In this document: piece by piece, positions 1 through 7,148 of the stretch
Numbering within the stretch: position 1 is the stretch's first letter
Layout: each line of letters starts with the position of its first letter
Source of the DNA: Chloroflexota bacterium
Lineage (GTDB): Bacteria; Chloroflexota; Dehalococcoidia; JACVQG01; JAHKAY01
DNA length: 35,032 nucleotides
Direction: 5' to 3'
NCBI GenBank assembly: GCA_018825785.1
Contig: JAHKAY010000007.1
Location: forward strand, 1 to 35,032
Made by a program: the position numbers and the translations under genes
The notes under the pieces: generated by a model
What the model was told of the DNA's origin: nothing
Database searches by the model: none
Seen by the model: only the letters and a program-made list of their open reading frames with translations

Positions 1-1164
1 AATGGCGTCCCGGCTCAGCCACGCCCTCACCTCATCATCCGTCCGGTAGGGCAGGCCCCAGGCAGCGTCCACGCCTGCCTTGGCCCCGGCGAAACCAGAA
101 TGGTCATACCATCGCCAAGTCATGACCTCAAGATGGCTGGGACCCTCAAGGGCCCTGGCCCTGTCCCCCAGCTCCTTACCCTTGAAGTAGACATCGGCTA
201 CACTGTTCCCATCCGCCACAACACCCGGCAGACCAAGACCCACGCCGTAGTCAGCCAGGTAGGGCGACGGAGCCAGCGAGGCGATGGGGTTGCCCATGCC
301 CGTGAAGTTGTTCTCGGTCACGAATATCACGGGGAGCTTGTAGTTGACGGAGCTGCGGACCGTGTTGAACCAGTGCCGCGAGTTGTTAGCGCCATCGCCG
401 ATGTAGGACACGGCAATCTGGCCGGACTTCCGGACCTTGGCGCTCCACGCCGCACCAGCAGCCAGGGGGGGGTTGGCACCCACGACAGGGTTCGCCCCCA
501 GGAAGCCCAGGTCCACGAAGCAAAGGTGCATGGTCCCACCGTAGCCCTTGTTAGCCCCCGTCTTCCTCATGAAGAACTCGGCCGTCATCCGCTTGGCATC
601 GGCACCCCTGCCCGCCATGTCATGGTGAGCAGCATGGGTGCCTACGGCGTAATCGTCAGCCCTCATAACTAGGGTCCCGATAGCACAGGCCTCGGCCTCC
701 TGGCCGACCCTCATGTGCCCACCGCCATAGACGCCCGGCGCGAGCTTCTGGGCTGTCCCTGTTGCCCCTAGCGGGTAGCCCCCAAGGCTGGTGTCCTTCA
801 TCGTGGTTTCAAAGACCCGGCTTCTGCACATCCGTGTGAAGCATTCAATTTGCTGGGCCTTGGGCACCTTGGCCAGCGCATCCGACGCGGCATTGTCCAG
901 GTACTTCGCCGGTGGCAGCCACTTAACGGTGTCGCCATACTTCCAGGTGAGCATGGCCCCGCCGTAACCGGGGGCGGCCCGCACCAGGGACTTGGGGTGT
1001 ATCCAGGCCGGCCCGGTAACAGTCGGGGGACCTACCGGGGCCGCCGCTGTTGGAGCTGGGGCCGCTACAGGAGCGCACGCAGCAACGGTGACCGTGGCCC
1101 CCGCCGCCAGCATGCCCTTGATGAAGCTACGTCTGTCCAGAACATTGCGTTCTGAGACTTTCAA
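1..1164 (-). CDS. TPP-dependent dehydrogenase E1 component, alpha subunit, with Tat/lipoprotein-type N-terminus (3' end cut by window edge)
   Basis: The frame is open from a TTG at 1164 to base 1, giving 388 residues without a stop. The TTG start is supported by a strong ribosome site (gaggagg, 5 bases upstream). The protein aligns along its length with the second alpha subunit at 5827, whose 435 residues suggest about 50-60 residues are missing beyond the edge. Residues 10-16 read DRRSFIK, a twin-arginine motif, followed by a hydrophobic stretch and a lipobox VAAC (Cys30). The TPP/Mg motif is GDG at 256-258 with ENN at 284-286. The family decarboxylates a 2-oxoacid or acetoin-like substrate on TPP; substrate here is unknown. 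The loop that reads HRGHGH in the other copy is HAAHHDM here, so the two may differ in substrate. Its beta partner would lie to the left. Confidence 0.88.
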   Translation of the reverse strand, partial: MKVSERNVLDRRSFIKGMLAAGATVTVAACAPVAAPAPTAAAPVGPPTVTGPAWIHPKSLVRAAPGYGGAMLTWKYGDTVKWLPPAKYLDNAASDALAKVPKAQQIECFTRMCRSRVFETTMKDTSLGGYPLGATGTAQKLAPGVYGGGHMRVGQEAEACAIGTLVMRADDYAVGTHAAHHDMAGRGADAKRMTAEFFMRKTGANKGYGGTMHLCFVDLGFLGANPVVGANPPLAAGAAWSAKVRKSGQIAVSYIGDGANNSRHWFNTVRSSVNYKLPVIFVTENNFTGMGNPIASLAPSPYLADYGVGLGLPGVVADGNSVADVYFKGKELGDRARALEGPSHLEVMTWRWYDHSGFAGAKAGVDAAWGLPYRTDDEVRAWLSRDAI

Positions 1165-1327
1165 TTCGACCTCCTCTTTTTTGTCTCTTGGGGTCTAAAT
1201 TTCCCTATCACTCTAGTATGCTGTAAGACCCTTTCCTCGCGCGGCACCACCTCCTTTTTCCAGGGCCTGGAAACCGAGAGAAAACGTCACAGATAGCGCA
1301 GCCCCAGGCACCTATTATAACGACTAT

Positions 1328-1356
1328 AGGATATACGATTTTTTTCGTCTTGTCAA
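1328..1356 (-). promoter_or_regulatory. Sigma70-type promoter for the left E1 alpha gene
   Basis: On the minus strand, TTGACA (1356-1351) and TATCCT (1333-1328) are separated by 17 bases. The -35 box is a full consensus match and the -10 matches at four of six positions. It sits directly after the pabC stop and implies an untranslated leader of roughly 155 bases before the TTG start. The leader holds a possible 28-codon reading frame from GTG 1247 whose TGA overlaps the TTG. Confidence 0.6.
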
Positions 1357-1375
1357 GTGGGCCAGATTAGAGAGT

Positions 1376-2239
1376 CTATGGGGATGTTTCAGCCTCCACC
1401 CGCTCCCGGTAAGAGGCCAGGAGCCTCAGGCTCAGCTCACCGGCCTCCCCCGAGCCCACAGGCCTCCCCCCCACCCTGGTGAGGGGCATCACCTCCAGCA
1501 GGGAGCTGGTGAGGAAGGCCTCTCTGGCTTCTGCCAGTTCCTCGGGGCGGACCGCCCGCTCCCGACAGGGGATACCCCACCCCCGGGCCAGTTCCAACGC
1601 CACCCCCCGGGTTATACCCAGGAGGGGACCACTCCCCTCCTCCGGGGTAACCAGGCCCTCCCCCACCACCAGGAAGAGGTTGGCATTGCTGGCCTCCACC
1701 AGGAAGCCCTTTTCGTTAAGGAGGAGGGCCTCCTGGGCATCCGCCTGGCGCGCAAACCGCCGGGCCAGGAGGAAGGGGATATAGTTGGTGGACTTGACCC
1801 CGCTGAGAGCGGAGCGGGAGGGCACGGGAAAGGGGAACAAAACGGCGGAGTAGCCCCTCTGGTAGGCCTGGGGCGGGGGTGGGGTGAAGGGCTGGGCGGT
1901 GATGACCACGGGAGGGGAGGAGGGGAGGGGCTCGGGGGCCGCCTCCCCCTCGCCGGCGGAAACGGTGAGCCGGACCCGGGCATCCTCGAGGCCGTTGGCT
2001 TTCAGGGTCCGGTGGAGGGCGGCGGCCAGCTCCTCCCGGGGGAGGGCCAGGGCTATCCCCAGGCGCTCCAGGGAGCGGAAAAGGCGGTCCAGGTGGCTAT
2101 CCAGGCGAAAGAAGCGCCCCCGGTAGCTGCGCAGGGTCTCAAAGGCTCCGTGCCCGTAGAGGAAGCCGTGGTCCAGGGCAGAGACCCGGGCCCGGGGGCG
2201 TGGCACCAGCCTGCCGTTGATGTAGATGAGCTCCACCAT
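1376..2239 (-). CDS. pabC: Aminotransferase class IV, probable 4-amino-4-deoxychorismate lyase
   Basis: The 287-residue product is a fold-type IV PLP enzyme. The PLP lysine is K149 in the segment SGVKSTNY, and the family signature EASNANLFLV follows. Branched-chain and D-amino-acid aminotransferases share this fold, so sequence alone is not decisive. The position four bases after pabB strongly favours PabC, which releases pyruvate from aminodeoxychorismate to give p-aminobenzoate for folate synthesis. The ATG at 2239 is chosen because the frame upstream only shadows pabB and because a purine-rich GGAGGGATGAGGGG site precedes it. Translation is probably coupled to pabB. Confidence 0.85.
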   Translation of the reverse strand: MVELIYINGRLVPRPRARVSALDHGFLYGHGAFETLRSYRGRFFRLDSHLDRLFRSLERLGIALALPREELAAALHRTLKANGLEDARVRLTVSAGEGEAAPEPLPSSPPVVITAQPFTPPPPQAYQRGYSAVLFPFPVPSRSALSGVKSTNYIPFLLARRFARQADAQEALLLNEKGFLVEASNANLFLVVGEGLVTPEEGSGPLLGITRGVALELARGWGIPCRERAVRPEELAEAREAFLTSSLLEVMPLTRVGGRPVGSGEAGELSLRLLASYRERVEAETSP

Positions 2240-2243
2240 CCCC

Positions 2244-3701
2244 TCATCCCTCCGGTGGGACCAGCCCCAGGGCCAGGAAGAGGGCCCGGGCCTTGTCCAG
2301 GGTCTCCCGGTATTCGGCTTCCGGCATCGAGTCATAGACCACCGCCCCCCCCACCTGGAAGTAGGCCCGGCCCTCCTTGACCACGAAGGTGCGGATAGCC
2401 ATATTGAGCTCCATATCCCCGTGAAAGGAGATATAGCCGATAGCCCCGGTGTACACGCCCCGGCGGGTGGGCTCCAGCCCATCAATGACCTCCATGGCCC
2501 TCACCTTGGGCGCCCCGGTCACCGAGCCGCCGGGGAAGGCGGCCCGGAGGAGGTCCACCACCCCTAGCCCAGGGCGGAGCCGGCCTGCCACCGTGGAGGT
2601 CAGTTGCCAGACGGTAGCGTATTTCTCCAGGGTATAGAGCCGGGGCACCCGGACGGTGCCGAAGCGGCACACCCGGCCGATGTCGTTGCGCATCAGGTCC
2701 ACTATCATTACATTCTCCGCCCGGTCCTTGATGCTCCCCCGTAGGTCCCGGGCCAGGGCCCGGTCCTGCCCCGGTTCCGCTCCCCGGGGGCGGGTGCCCT
2801 TCATAGGCCTGGTCCTCACCCTGTCCCCTTCCAGCCGGAGGAAGAGCTCCGGGGAGGCGCTCACCACCTGGACACCGGGGAAGTTGAGATAGGCGGCGAA
2901 GGGCGCCGGGTTGCACTGGCGCAGTCTCCGGTAGAGCTGGTAGGGAGGGAAGGGTAAGGGCACCTCAAAGCGCTGGGAAAGGTTCACCTGAAATATGTCC
3001 CCTGCGGCGATATACTCCCGGGCCCGCTCTACTGCTCCCAAGTAGCCCTCCCGGCTGAAGTTCGCCCGGACGTCACCGACAGGGGGGCAGGGGCTCTCCT
3101 CCTGCGGTAACGCCGGCTGCTGGAGCCTGGCCAGAAGCTCCCGCAGGCGCCTTTGCGCACGGAGCTGCCTGGCTTCCGGGTCCACTTCTGGAAGCCCGGT
3201 GGAGACCAGGTAAGCCCTGCCCCGGCGGTGGTCGAAAGCCACCAGGGCATCGTAGAAGCCCAGATAGGCTTCGGGCAGCTCCAGGTCATCCCGGGCCTCA
3301 GCGGGCAGATGCTCTATGAAGTGGCACAGGTCGTATCCGAAGTAGCCAACAGCTCCCCCCACCAGGGGCAGGTCCGCCAGGCGAGCTACCCGGTAACACT
3401 CCAAGAATCCCCGCAGGACCTCAAAGGGGTCGCCCACCACTACCTCCTGCTTGCCATCCTCCCAAAGCAATAGCACCTGATTGCCTCGGCTACGGAGCAC
3501 GAGGAAGGGTTTGCTTCCCATAACGGAGAACCGTCCCAGCCCGCCGGCGAGGAGGGCGCTGTCCAGGAAGAAGCCGTAAGGTTCGCTCTGTAACCGTTGA
3601 AACGCCTGGAGCGGGGTAAGGCCGGTGAACACGGGCTCCACCAGCGGAACAAACGCCCCAGGCAACCGCACCAGTCCCCCTGTCTCAGTCAATACACCCA
3701 A
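2244..3701 (-). CDS. pabB: Aminodeoxychorismate synthase component I
   Basis: The 485-residue chorismate-binding enzyme has the signatures of the TrpE/PabB family: PMKGTRPRG near 299-307, KDRAENVMIVDLMRNDIGR, and FPGGSVTGAPK. The lysine at K301 in PMKGT is the nucleophile typical of PabB; TrpE carries alanine there (PIAGT). With pabC directly downstream this makes PabB the better call. The glutamine amidotransferase subunit (PabA/TrpG) is not in the window. The start used is TTG 3701, with TGGAG seven bases upstream. A promoter-like pair whose -10 overlaps this codon would put the transcript start near 3694, in which case an in-frame TTG at 3689 could be used. Confidence 0.9.
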   Translation of the reverse strand: MGVLTETGGLVRLPGAFVPLVEPVFTGLTPLQAFQRLQSEPYGFFLDSALLAGGLGRFSVMGSKPFLVLRSRGNQVLLLWEDGKQEVVVGDPFEVLRGFLECYRVARLADLPLVGGAVGYFGYDLCHFIEHLPAEARDDLELPEAYLGFYDALVAFDHRRGRAYLVSTGLPEVDPEARQLRAQRRLRELLARLQQPALPQEESPCPPVGDVRANFSREGYLGAVERAREYIAAGDIFQVNLSQRFEVPLPFPPYQLYRRLRQCNPAPFAAYLNFPGVQVVSASPELFLRLEGDRVRTRPMKGTRPRGAEPGQDRALARDLRGSIKDRAENVMIVDLMRNDIGRVCRFGTVRVPRLYTLEKYATVWQLTSTVAGRLRPGLGVVDLLRAAFPGGSVTGAPKVRAMEVIDGLEPTRRGVYTGAIGYISFHGDMELNMAIRTFVVKEGRAYFQVGGAVVYDSMPEAEYRETLDKARALFLALGLVPPEG

Positions 3702-3730
3702 TTATATTCTCCAGGAACAGCGGAACTCAA
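3701..3730 (-). promoter_or_regulatory. Possible promoter for pabB-pabC
   Basis: On the minus strand TTGAGT (3730-3725) and a perfect TATAAT (3706-3701) are 18 bases apart. The -10 box overlaps the annotated TTG start of pabB, so if it is active the mRNA would be nearly leaderless from a start a few codons further in. Confidence 0.45.
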
Positions 3731-3740
3731 AGGGCCAAAA

Positions 3741-3776
3741 TTCAAGGGGCTGTCTCGCTTGAGACAGCCCCTTGAA
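3741..3776 (-). terminator. Rho-independent terminator of the 39-residue-repeat protein gene
   Basis: A perfect 16-base-pair stem (3741-3756 with 3761-3776) closes a four-base loop. Read on the minus strand, it lies just after the stop at 3793 and is followed by TTTT, the layout of an intrinsic terminator. It separates that gene from pabB. Confidence 0.85.
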
Positions 3777-3792
3777 TATTCTGCCTTACTGC

Positions 3793-5487
3793 TTAAATCT
3801 TCTTCCGTCCCAGTATTGGCTCATCTTCGGTCTGAGCCTTGGCCAGAGGCACGCGGAGGCTGACGACGAACAGGACTGCCCCTGTCAGGATAAACAGAAT
3901 ATAGGTTAGACACATATAGAGCTTTAGACTGCTCAGGGCAGAGTTGACCGCATCGCCGAGCTTGACATCGCTAAGGCTCTTGACCGTGTCCCTATAGTCT
4001 ATTGCTCCCTGGTCCATGTCTGCCTTGGCCGCAACCAGGGAAGGGCTCAGGTCTGTTACCAGTTTGGTCACCGTCGCCTTTGAGGCCCCCAGGTCCCTGG
4101 AGGTAGTGCCGAGGCTGGTGGTAAGGCCTGCCAACTGGGTATTGGTTGTATTCAGGAAAGTAGTCGCCTGGCCTACCACATTGGTCACCGCCCCCTTGGT
4201 CGCCCTCACACTTCCCGCCGCTGCCGTAAGGCTGGTGTTAAGGGTGCCCAGACTTCCGGCGGTATCGTTCAGGGCACTGGTCACCTGCCCAACTACACCT
4301 GTCACCGCTGCCTTGCTCGCCTTCAAATCGTTGGCTGCCTTAGTCAGGCTCGCACCCAGGGTGCCCAGGTCTTTCCCGGTGGCATCAAGGGAGGTCCCAA
4401 CCTGCCCCACCATACCCCCAACCGTGGCACTGATCGCCCTCACACTACCGGCGGCGGTCTTGAGGCTCGCATCGAGGGCACTCACCTGCTTACCTGTGTC
4501 GCCCAGTACCACCCTTATCTGCTGGACCTGGCTGTCCACCAGGCCTATATTCTGGTCCACTTGCGCTATGGTGGCGGCAGTACCCAGGTCCAACGCATAG
4601 CCCAGACTCCTATAGGCGGTCCCCTGGGCCACCAGCAGGGAAGCGTCAATCCCAAAGGTGCTCTGGACGTACTGACCGATGGCTATCAGGTCATCGCCCG
4701 TAATCCGGTTCAAAGGTATGGGTACGGCAATCCCCGGCAACTGTATGGCGCTTTGCTTCGCCGCTGCCTGGATGGTCGCTCTCAACCCACCCGTCGCCTG
4801 TTGCAGGCTGGCGACGCTTTGGTCAGCGGCCACCAGGGCCCCACCGACCGCAGCCACCGCCCCAGAGGCTGAATCCAGGCTGGCGGCTGCGCCGTTCACT
4901 ATCTGAGCCACCTGCGTCTGGACCCCGGGCAGGCTGGCAGTCACCGACCCCAGCCCCGCTGCCACCTGTGTCACAGACGCGCCGGCCGCATCCAGGCTGG
5001 CAGCCGCGCTATCAACTATCTGAAGCACCTGCGTCTGTAGTGCCGGCAGGCTGGCAGTCACCGACCCCAGCCCAGTTGCCACCTGTGTCACAGACGCGGC
5101 GGCCGCATCCAGGCTGGCAGCCGCGTTATCCATTATCTGGCCCACCTGGATCTGGGCCGTGGGGAGGCTGGCACCCAGCCCGCTCAGGCCTTTCCCTACC
5201 TCGGTCAGGGACCTAGAAGCCGTGTCCAGGGTAGCAGTCGCGTCATCTATGATGAGGGATGCCTGCTTCTGGACATCGGGCAAGTCAGCATTCAACCCGC
5301 CCAGGAGAGCTGACATGTCCTCCCACGATGCGGCCTCACGGTTGAAGGAGGTGACAATGTCGGCCACCGCCTTGTCAGCATTCTCCGCCTGGGGCCCCAC
5401 TGCACCAAAGGCCACCAGCGACGCCACTAACCCTACAATGCCCAGGACCATCATAACGATAGAGACTACCTTTACCAAAATCTTCAT
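3793..5487 (-). CDS. Membrane-anchored repeat protein with two blocks of 39-residue repeats
   Basis: The 564-residue protein is not a family I recognise. A hydrophobic segment lies at about residues 7-29 and another near 523-546, so it seems anchored at both ends with a large helical region between. That region contains two arrays of 39-residue repeats. Block one starts at 76, 115, 154 and 193, with the motif (I/V)xxAAASLDxA. Block two starts at 335, 374, 413 and 452, with LGTLxxSL. A less repetitive part (about 245-330) joins them. The composition is Ala/Ser/Thr/Val rich, with few charged residues, like coiled-coil domains of chemoreceptor or tape-like proteins. The ATG start has an AGGAGGT site seven bases upstream. 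It has its own promoter and terminator and is divergent from the E1 operon. Confidence 0.85.
   Translation of the reverse strand: MKILVKVVSIVMMVLGIVGLVASLVAFGAVGPQAENADKAVADIVTSFNREAASWEDMSALLGGLNADLPDVQKQASLIIDDATATLDTASRSLTEVGKGLSGLGASLPTAQIQVGQIMDNAAASLDAAAASVTQVATGLGSVTASLPALQTQVLQIVDSAAASLDAAGASVTQVAAGLGSVTASLPGVQTQVAQIVNGAAASLDSASGAVAAVGGALVAADQSVASLQQATGGLRATIQAAAKQSAIQLPGIAVPIPLNRITGDDLIAIGQYVQSTFGIDASLLVAQGTAYRSLGYALDLGTAATIAQVDQNIGLVDSQVQQIRVVLGDTGKQVSALDASLKTAAGSVRAISATVGGMVGQVGTSLDATGKDLGTLGASLTKAANDLKASKAAVTGVVGQVTSALNDTAGSLGTLNTSLTAAAGSVRATKGAVTNVVGQATTFLNTTNTQLAGLTTSLGTTSRDLGASKATVTKLVTDLSPSLVAAKADMDQGAIDYRDTVKSLSDVKLGDAVNSALSSLKLYMCLTYILFILTGAVLFVVSLRVPLAKAQTEDEPILGRKKI
4018..4485 (-). 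repeat. Second array of four 39-codon tandem repeats
   Basis: Codons 335-490 of the repeat protein form four units of exactly 39 residues. They begin VSALDASL, LGTLGASL, LGTLNTSL and LAGLTTSL. They are less alike at DNA level than the first array, which suggests older duplications. Confidence 0.8.
4795..5262 (-). repeat. First array of four 39-codon (117-base) tandem repeats
   Basis: Codons 76-231 form four 39-residue units, with the last one diverging toward its end. The central units are close to identical at DNA level: the blocks around 4920-5000 and 5040-5120 share long exact runs. This points to recent unequal duplication inside the gene. Confidence 0.85.
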
Positions 5488-5574
5488 AACTTGACCTCCT
5501 GCCTTTTAGGATTGGACCCTTCCGGGGGCAAGCGTTTTCGACCTAGCCACCCTAGCATTCGCAATTCAGGCCTA

Positions 5575-5604
5575 ATTCTAGGCCCATGTCATAAAGGTTG
5601 TCAA
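5575..5604 (-). promoter_or_regulatory. Sigma70-type promoter of the 39-residue-repeat protein gene
   Basis: On the minus strand a perfect TTGACA (5604-5599) and TAGAAT (5580-5575) are separated by 18 bases. The start codon lies about 80 bases downstream, behind AGGAGGT. Confidence 0.7.
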
Positions 5605-5691
5605 TAGGGGAACTGAAATCTAGTTAAATTCTTCACACAGCTACGCCGGCACTGTGAGACGGCCCCGCCTGGTCCGGGCCCGGCCCTCTTG

Positions 5692-5720
5692 TTGAAAGCC
5701 TCAGGACGTTGTAGTACAAT
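5692..5720 (+). promoter_or_regulatory. Sigma70-type promoter of the E1 alpha/beta operon
   Basis: TTGAAA (5692-5697) and TACAAT (5715-5720) are separated by 17 bases. Transcription would begin near 5727 and leave a leader of about 100 bases before the ATG at 5827. Confidence 0.7.
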
Positions 5721-5826
5721 AGTAATAGTTCCGCGCTGAATGGGGGTGGAGGGCAAGTATGACCAAGATAATGGTTTCCACTTTTTCCAGCAGTTATCTT
5801 TTTCCAGCAACTAAAGGAGGAGTCCT

Positions 5827-7134
5827 ATGAAGCAAGCTTCTGTTCTTGACCGCCGTTCCTTTGTAAAAGCCTTGCTGGCAGCGGGGGCTACCAGCGTTGT
5901 GGCTTCTTGCCGTTCTGCTCCTGCAGGGGACACACCGTCTGCCCCGGCCGGGGGCAAAATAGACGCGCCATCGTGGATCCATCCTGCTTCCCTCATCCGG
6001 CCTCTTCCGGGGCCGGGGGGCAACCTGGCCTGGAAAGCGGGCGACACCCTGAAGTGGCTGACCCCCGAGAAGATAGCCCCGGGGAAGCCCGCCGACCTGC
6101 TGGCCAGCCTGCCCAAGGAAAAGCTGGCCGATATGTACCACAAGCTGTGGGTCATCCGCCTCTGGGAGACCGCCGTCAAGGACCTTTCCGTCACCGGCAA
6201 GGATGGGCTCTATGGGGTGGTCCACCTCTATGTGGGCCAGGAGGCCATGGCGGTGGGGTCCATTGCGGCCCTGAACCCCGATGACTATATCACCTCCACC
6301 CACCGGGGCCATGGCCACGTGATTGCCAGGGGTACCGACATCAACAAAATGATGGCCGAGATGTTCATGAAGGCGACGGGTTCAAATAAGGCCTACGGCG
6401 GGTCCATGCACATCTGTGATGAGAGCAAGGGGGTCCTCAGCGCCAACCCCATCGTTGGTGCCGGGGCCTACATCGGCGCCGGTGCCGCCTACAATATGAA
6501 GGTCCGGGGCTCCAAACAGGTGGTGATGACTTTCCTGGGCGATGGGGCCACCAACAGCCCCTACTACTTCAGCGCCCTCCGGCAGGCCACCATGTATAAG
6601 TGCCCCCTGGTGGTGGTGGTGGAGAACAACTTCCAGAACATGTGGATATCTATGGCAACGGTCAGCCCTACCCCCTGGTGTGCCGACCTGACGGTGGGCC
6701 TGGGTATCCCCTCCGTGGTAGTGGACGGCAACGACATCGCAGCCATGTACGCGGCCACCAAAGAGGCGGCGGAGCGGGCCCGGGCGGGCGAGGGGCCCAG
6801 CGTGGTGGAGGGCATCACCTATCGCTGGCTTGACCATGACGGGTTCGCCGGGGCCAAGGAACGGGTGGACGGCGCCTTCAACCTCCCCTACCGCACAGAC
6901 GACGAGGTCCGGCAGTGGATAGCCCGGGACCCCATCAAGCGGTTCCACTCCTTCCTGGTGGAGAAAAAGCTGTTCACCGACGCCGACCTGAAGGCGGCGG
7001 AGGCAGGTGCGCGCAAGGCGGTGGATGACTCTATTGACTTCGCCCGCAAGAGCCCGCTGCCTGCCCCGGAGGACGGGGTGAAGAATGTGTGGTCCCTCGG
7101 CCCGCTCCCGGCCACCCAGTTCGGAAAGGGATAG
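5827..7134 (+). CDS. TPP-dependent dehydrogenase E1 alpha subunit with Tat/lipoprotein-type signal
   Basis: The 435-residue protein resembles acetoin and pyruvate dehydrogenase E1 alpha. It has YVGQEAMAVG, the loop STHRGHGHVIARG, YGGSMHI, and the TPP/Mg motif GDG (238-240) with ENN at 266-268. Unlike those enzymes it begins with a twin-arginine motif DRRSFVK (residues 8-14), a short Ala/Val core and a lipobox VASC (Cys28), then a Pro/Ala/Gly linker. This predicts export in folded form by Tat and lipid anchoring. The start has an aaaggagg site. The E1 beta gene follows after 14 bases, so the pair is an operon. No lipoyl E2 or E3 gene is nearby, so the electron or acyl acceptor is unknown. The E1 alpha family call is firm; export and substrate are inferred. 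Confidence 0.92.
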   Translation: MKQASVLDRRSFVKALLAAGATSVVASCRSAPAGDTPSAPAGGKIDAPSWIHPASLIRPLPGPGGNLAWKAGDTLKWLTPEKIAPGKPADLLASLPKEKLADMYHKLWVIRLWETAVKDLSVTGKDGLYGVVHLYVGQEAMAVGSIAALNPDDYITSTHRGHGHVIARGTDINKMMAEMFMKATGSNKAYGGSMHICDESKGVLSANPIVGAGAYIGAGAAYNMKVRGSKQVVMTFLGDGATNSPYYFSALRQATMYKCPLVVVVENNFQNMWISMATVSPTPWCADLTVGLGIPSVVVDGNDIAAMYAATKEAAERARAGEGPSVVEGITYRWLDHDGFAGAKERVDGAFNLPYRTDDEVRQWIARDPIKRFHSFLVEKKLFTDADLKAAEAGARKAVDDSIDFARKSPLPAPEDGVKNVWSLGPLPATQFGKG

Positions 7135-7148
7135 AGAGGAGGCAAGGC

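Larger units (their letters stand above)
5488..5826. other. Divergent intergenic control region
   Basis: This 339-base gap separates the minus-strand repeat-protein gene from the plus-strand E1 operon. It holds one promoter for each direction (listed separately) and a strong ribosome site (aaaggagg) before 5827. No credible gene was seen; a 69-codon minus-strand frame inside it has no supporting features. Confidence 0.7.

Noticed and set aside
461-480. Apparent frameshift in the left E1 alpha at a run of eight G
   Set aside because: Counting the run carefully keeps the frame: residues PPLAAGAAW continue in the same phase from 1164 to base 1.
2244-3701. Anthranilate synthase TrpE
   Set aside because: The PMKGT lysine and the adjacent pabC-like gene fit PabB better.
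4795-5262. Regular repeats considered as CRISPR
   Set aside because: The units are 117 bases, contiguous without spacers, and encode a continuous protein repeat.
5601-5810. 69-codon minus-strand frame between the divergent promoters
   Set aside because: No ribosome site, no domain, and it lies across both promoter elements.
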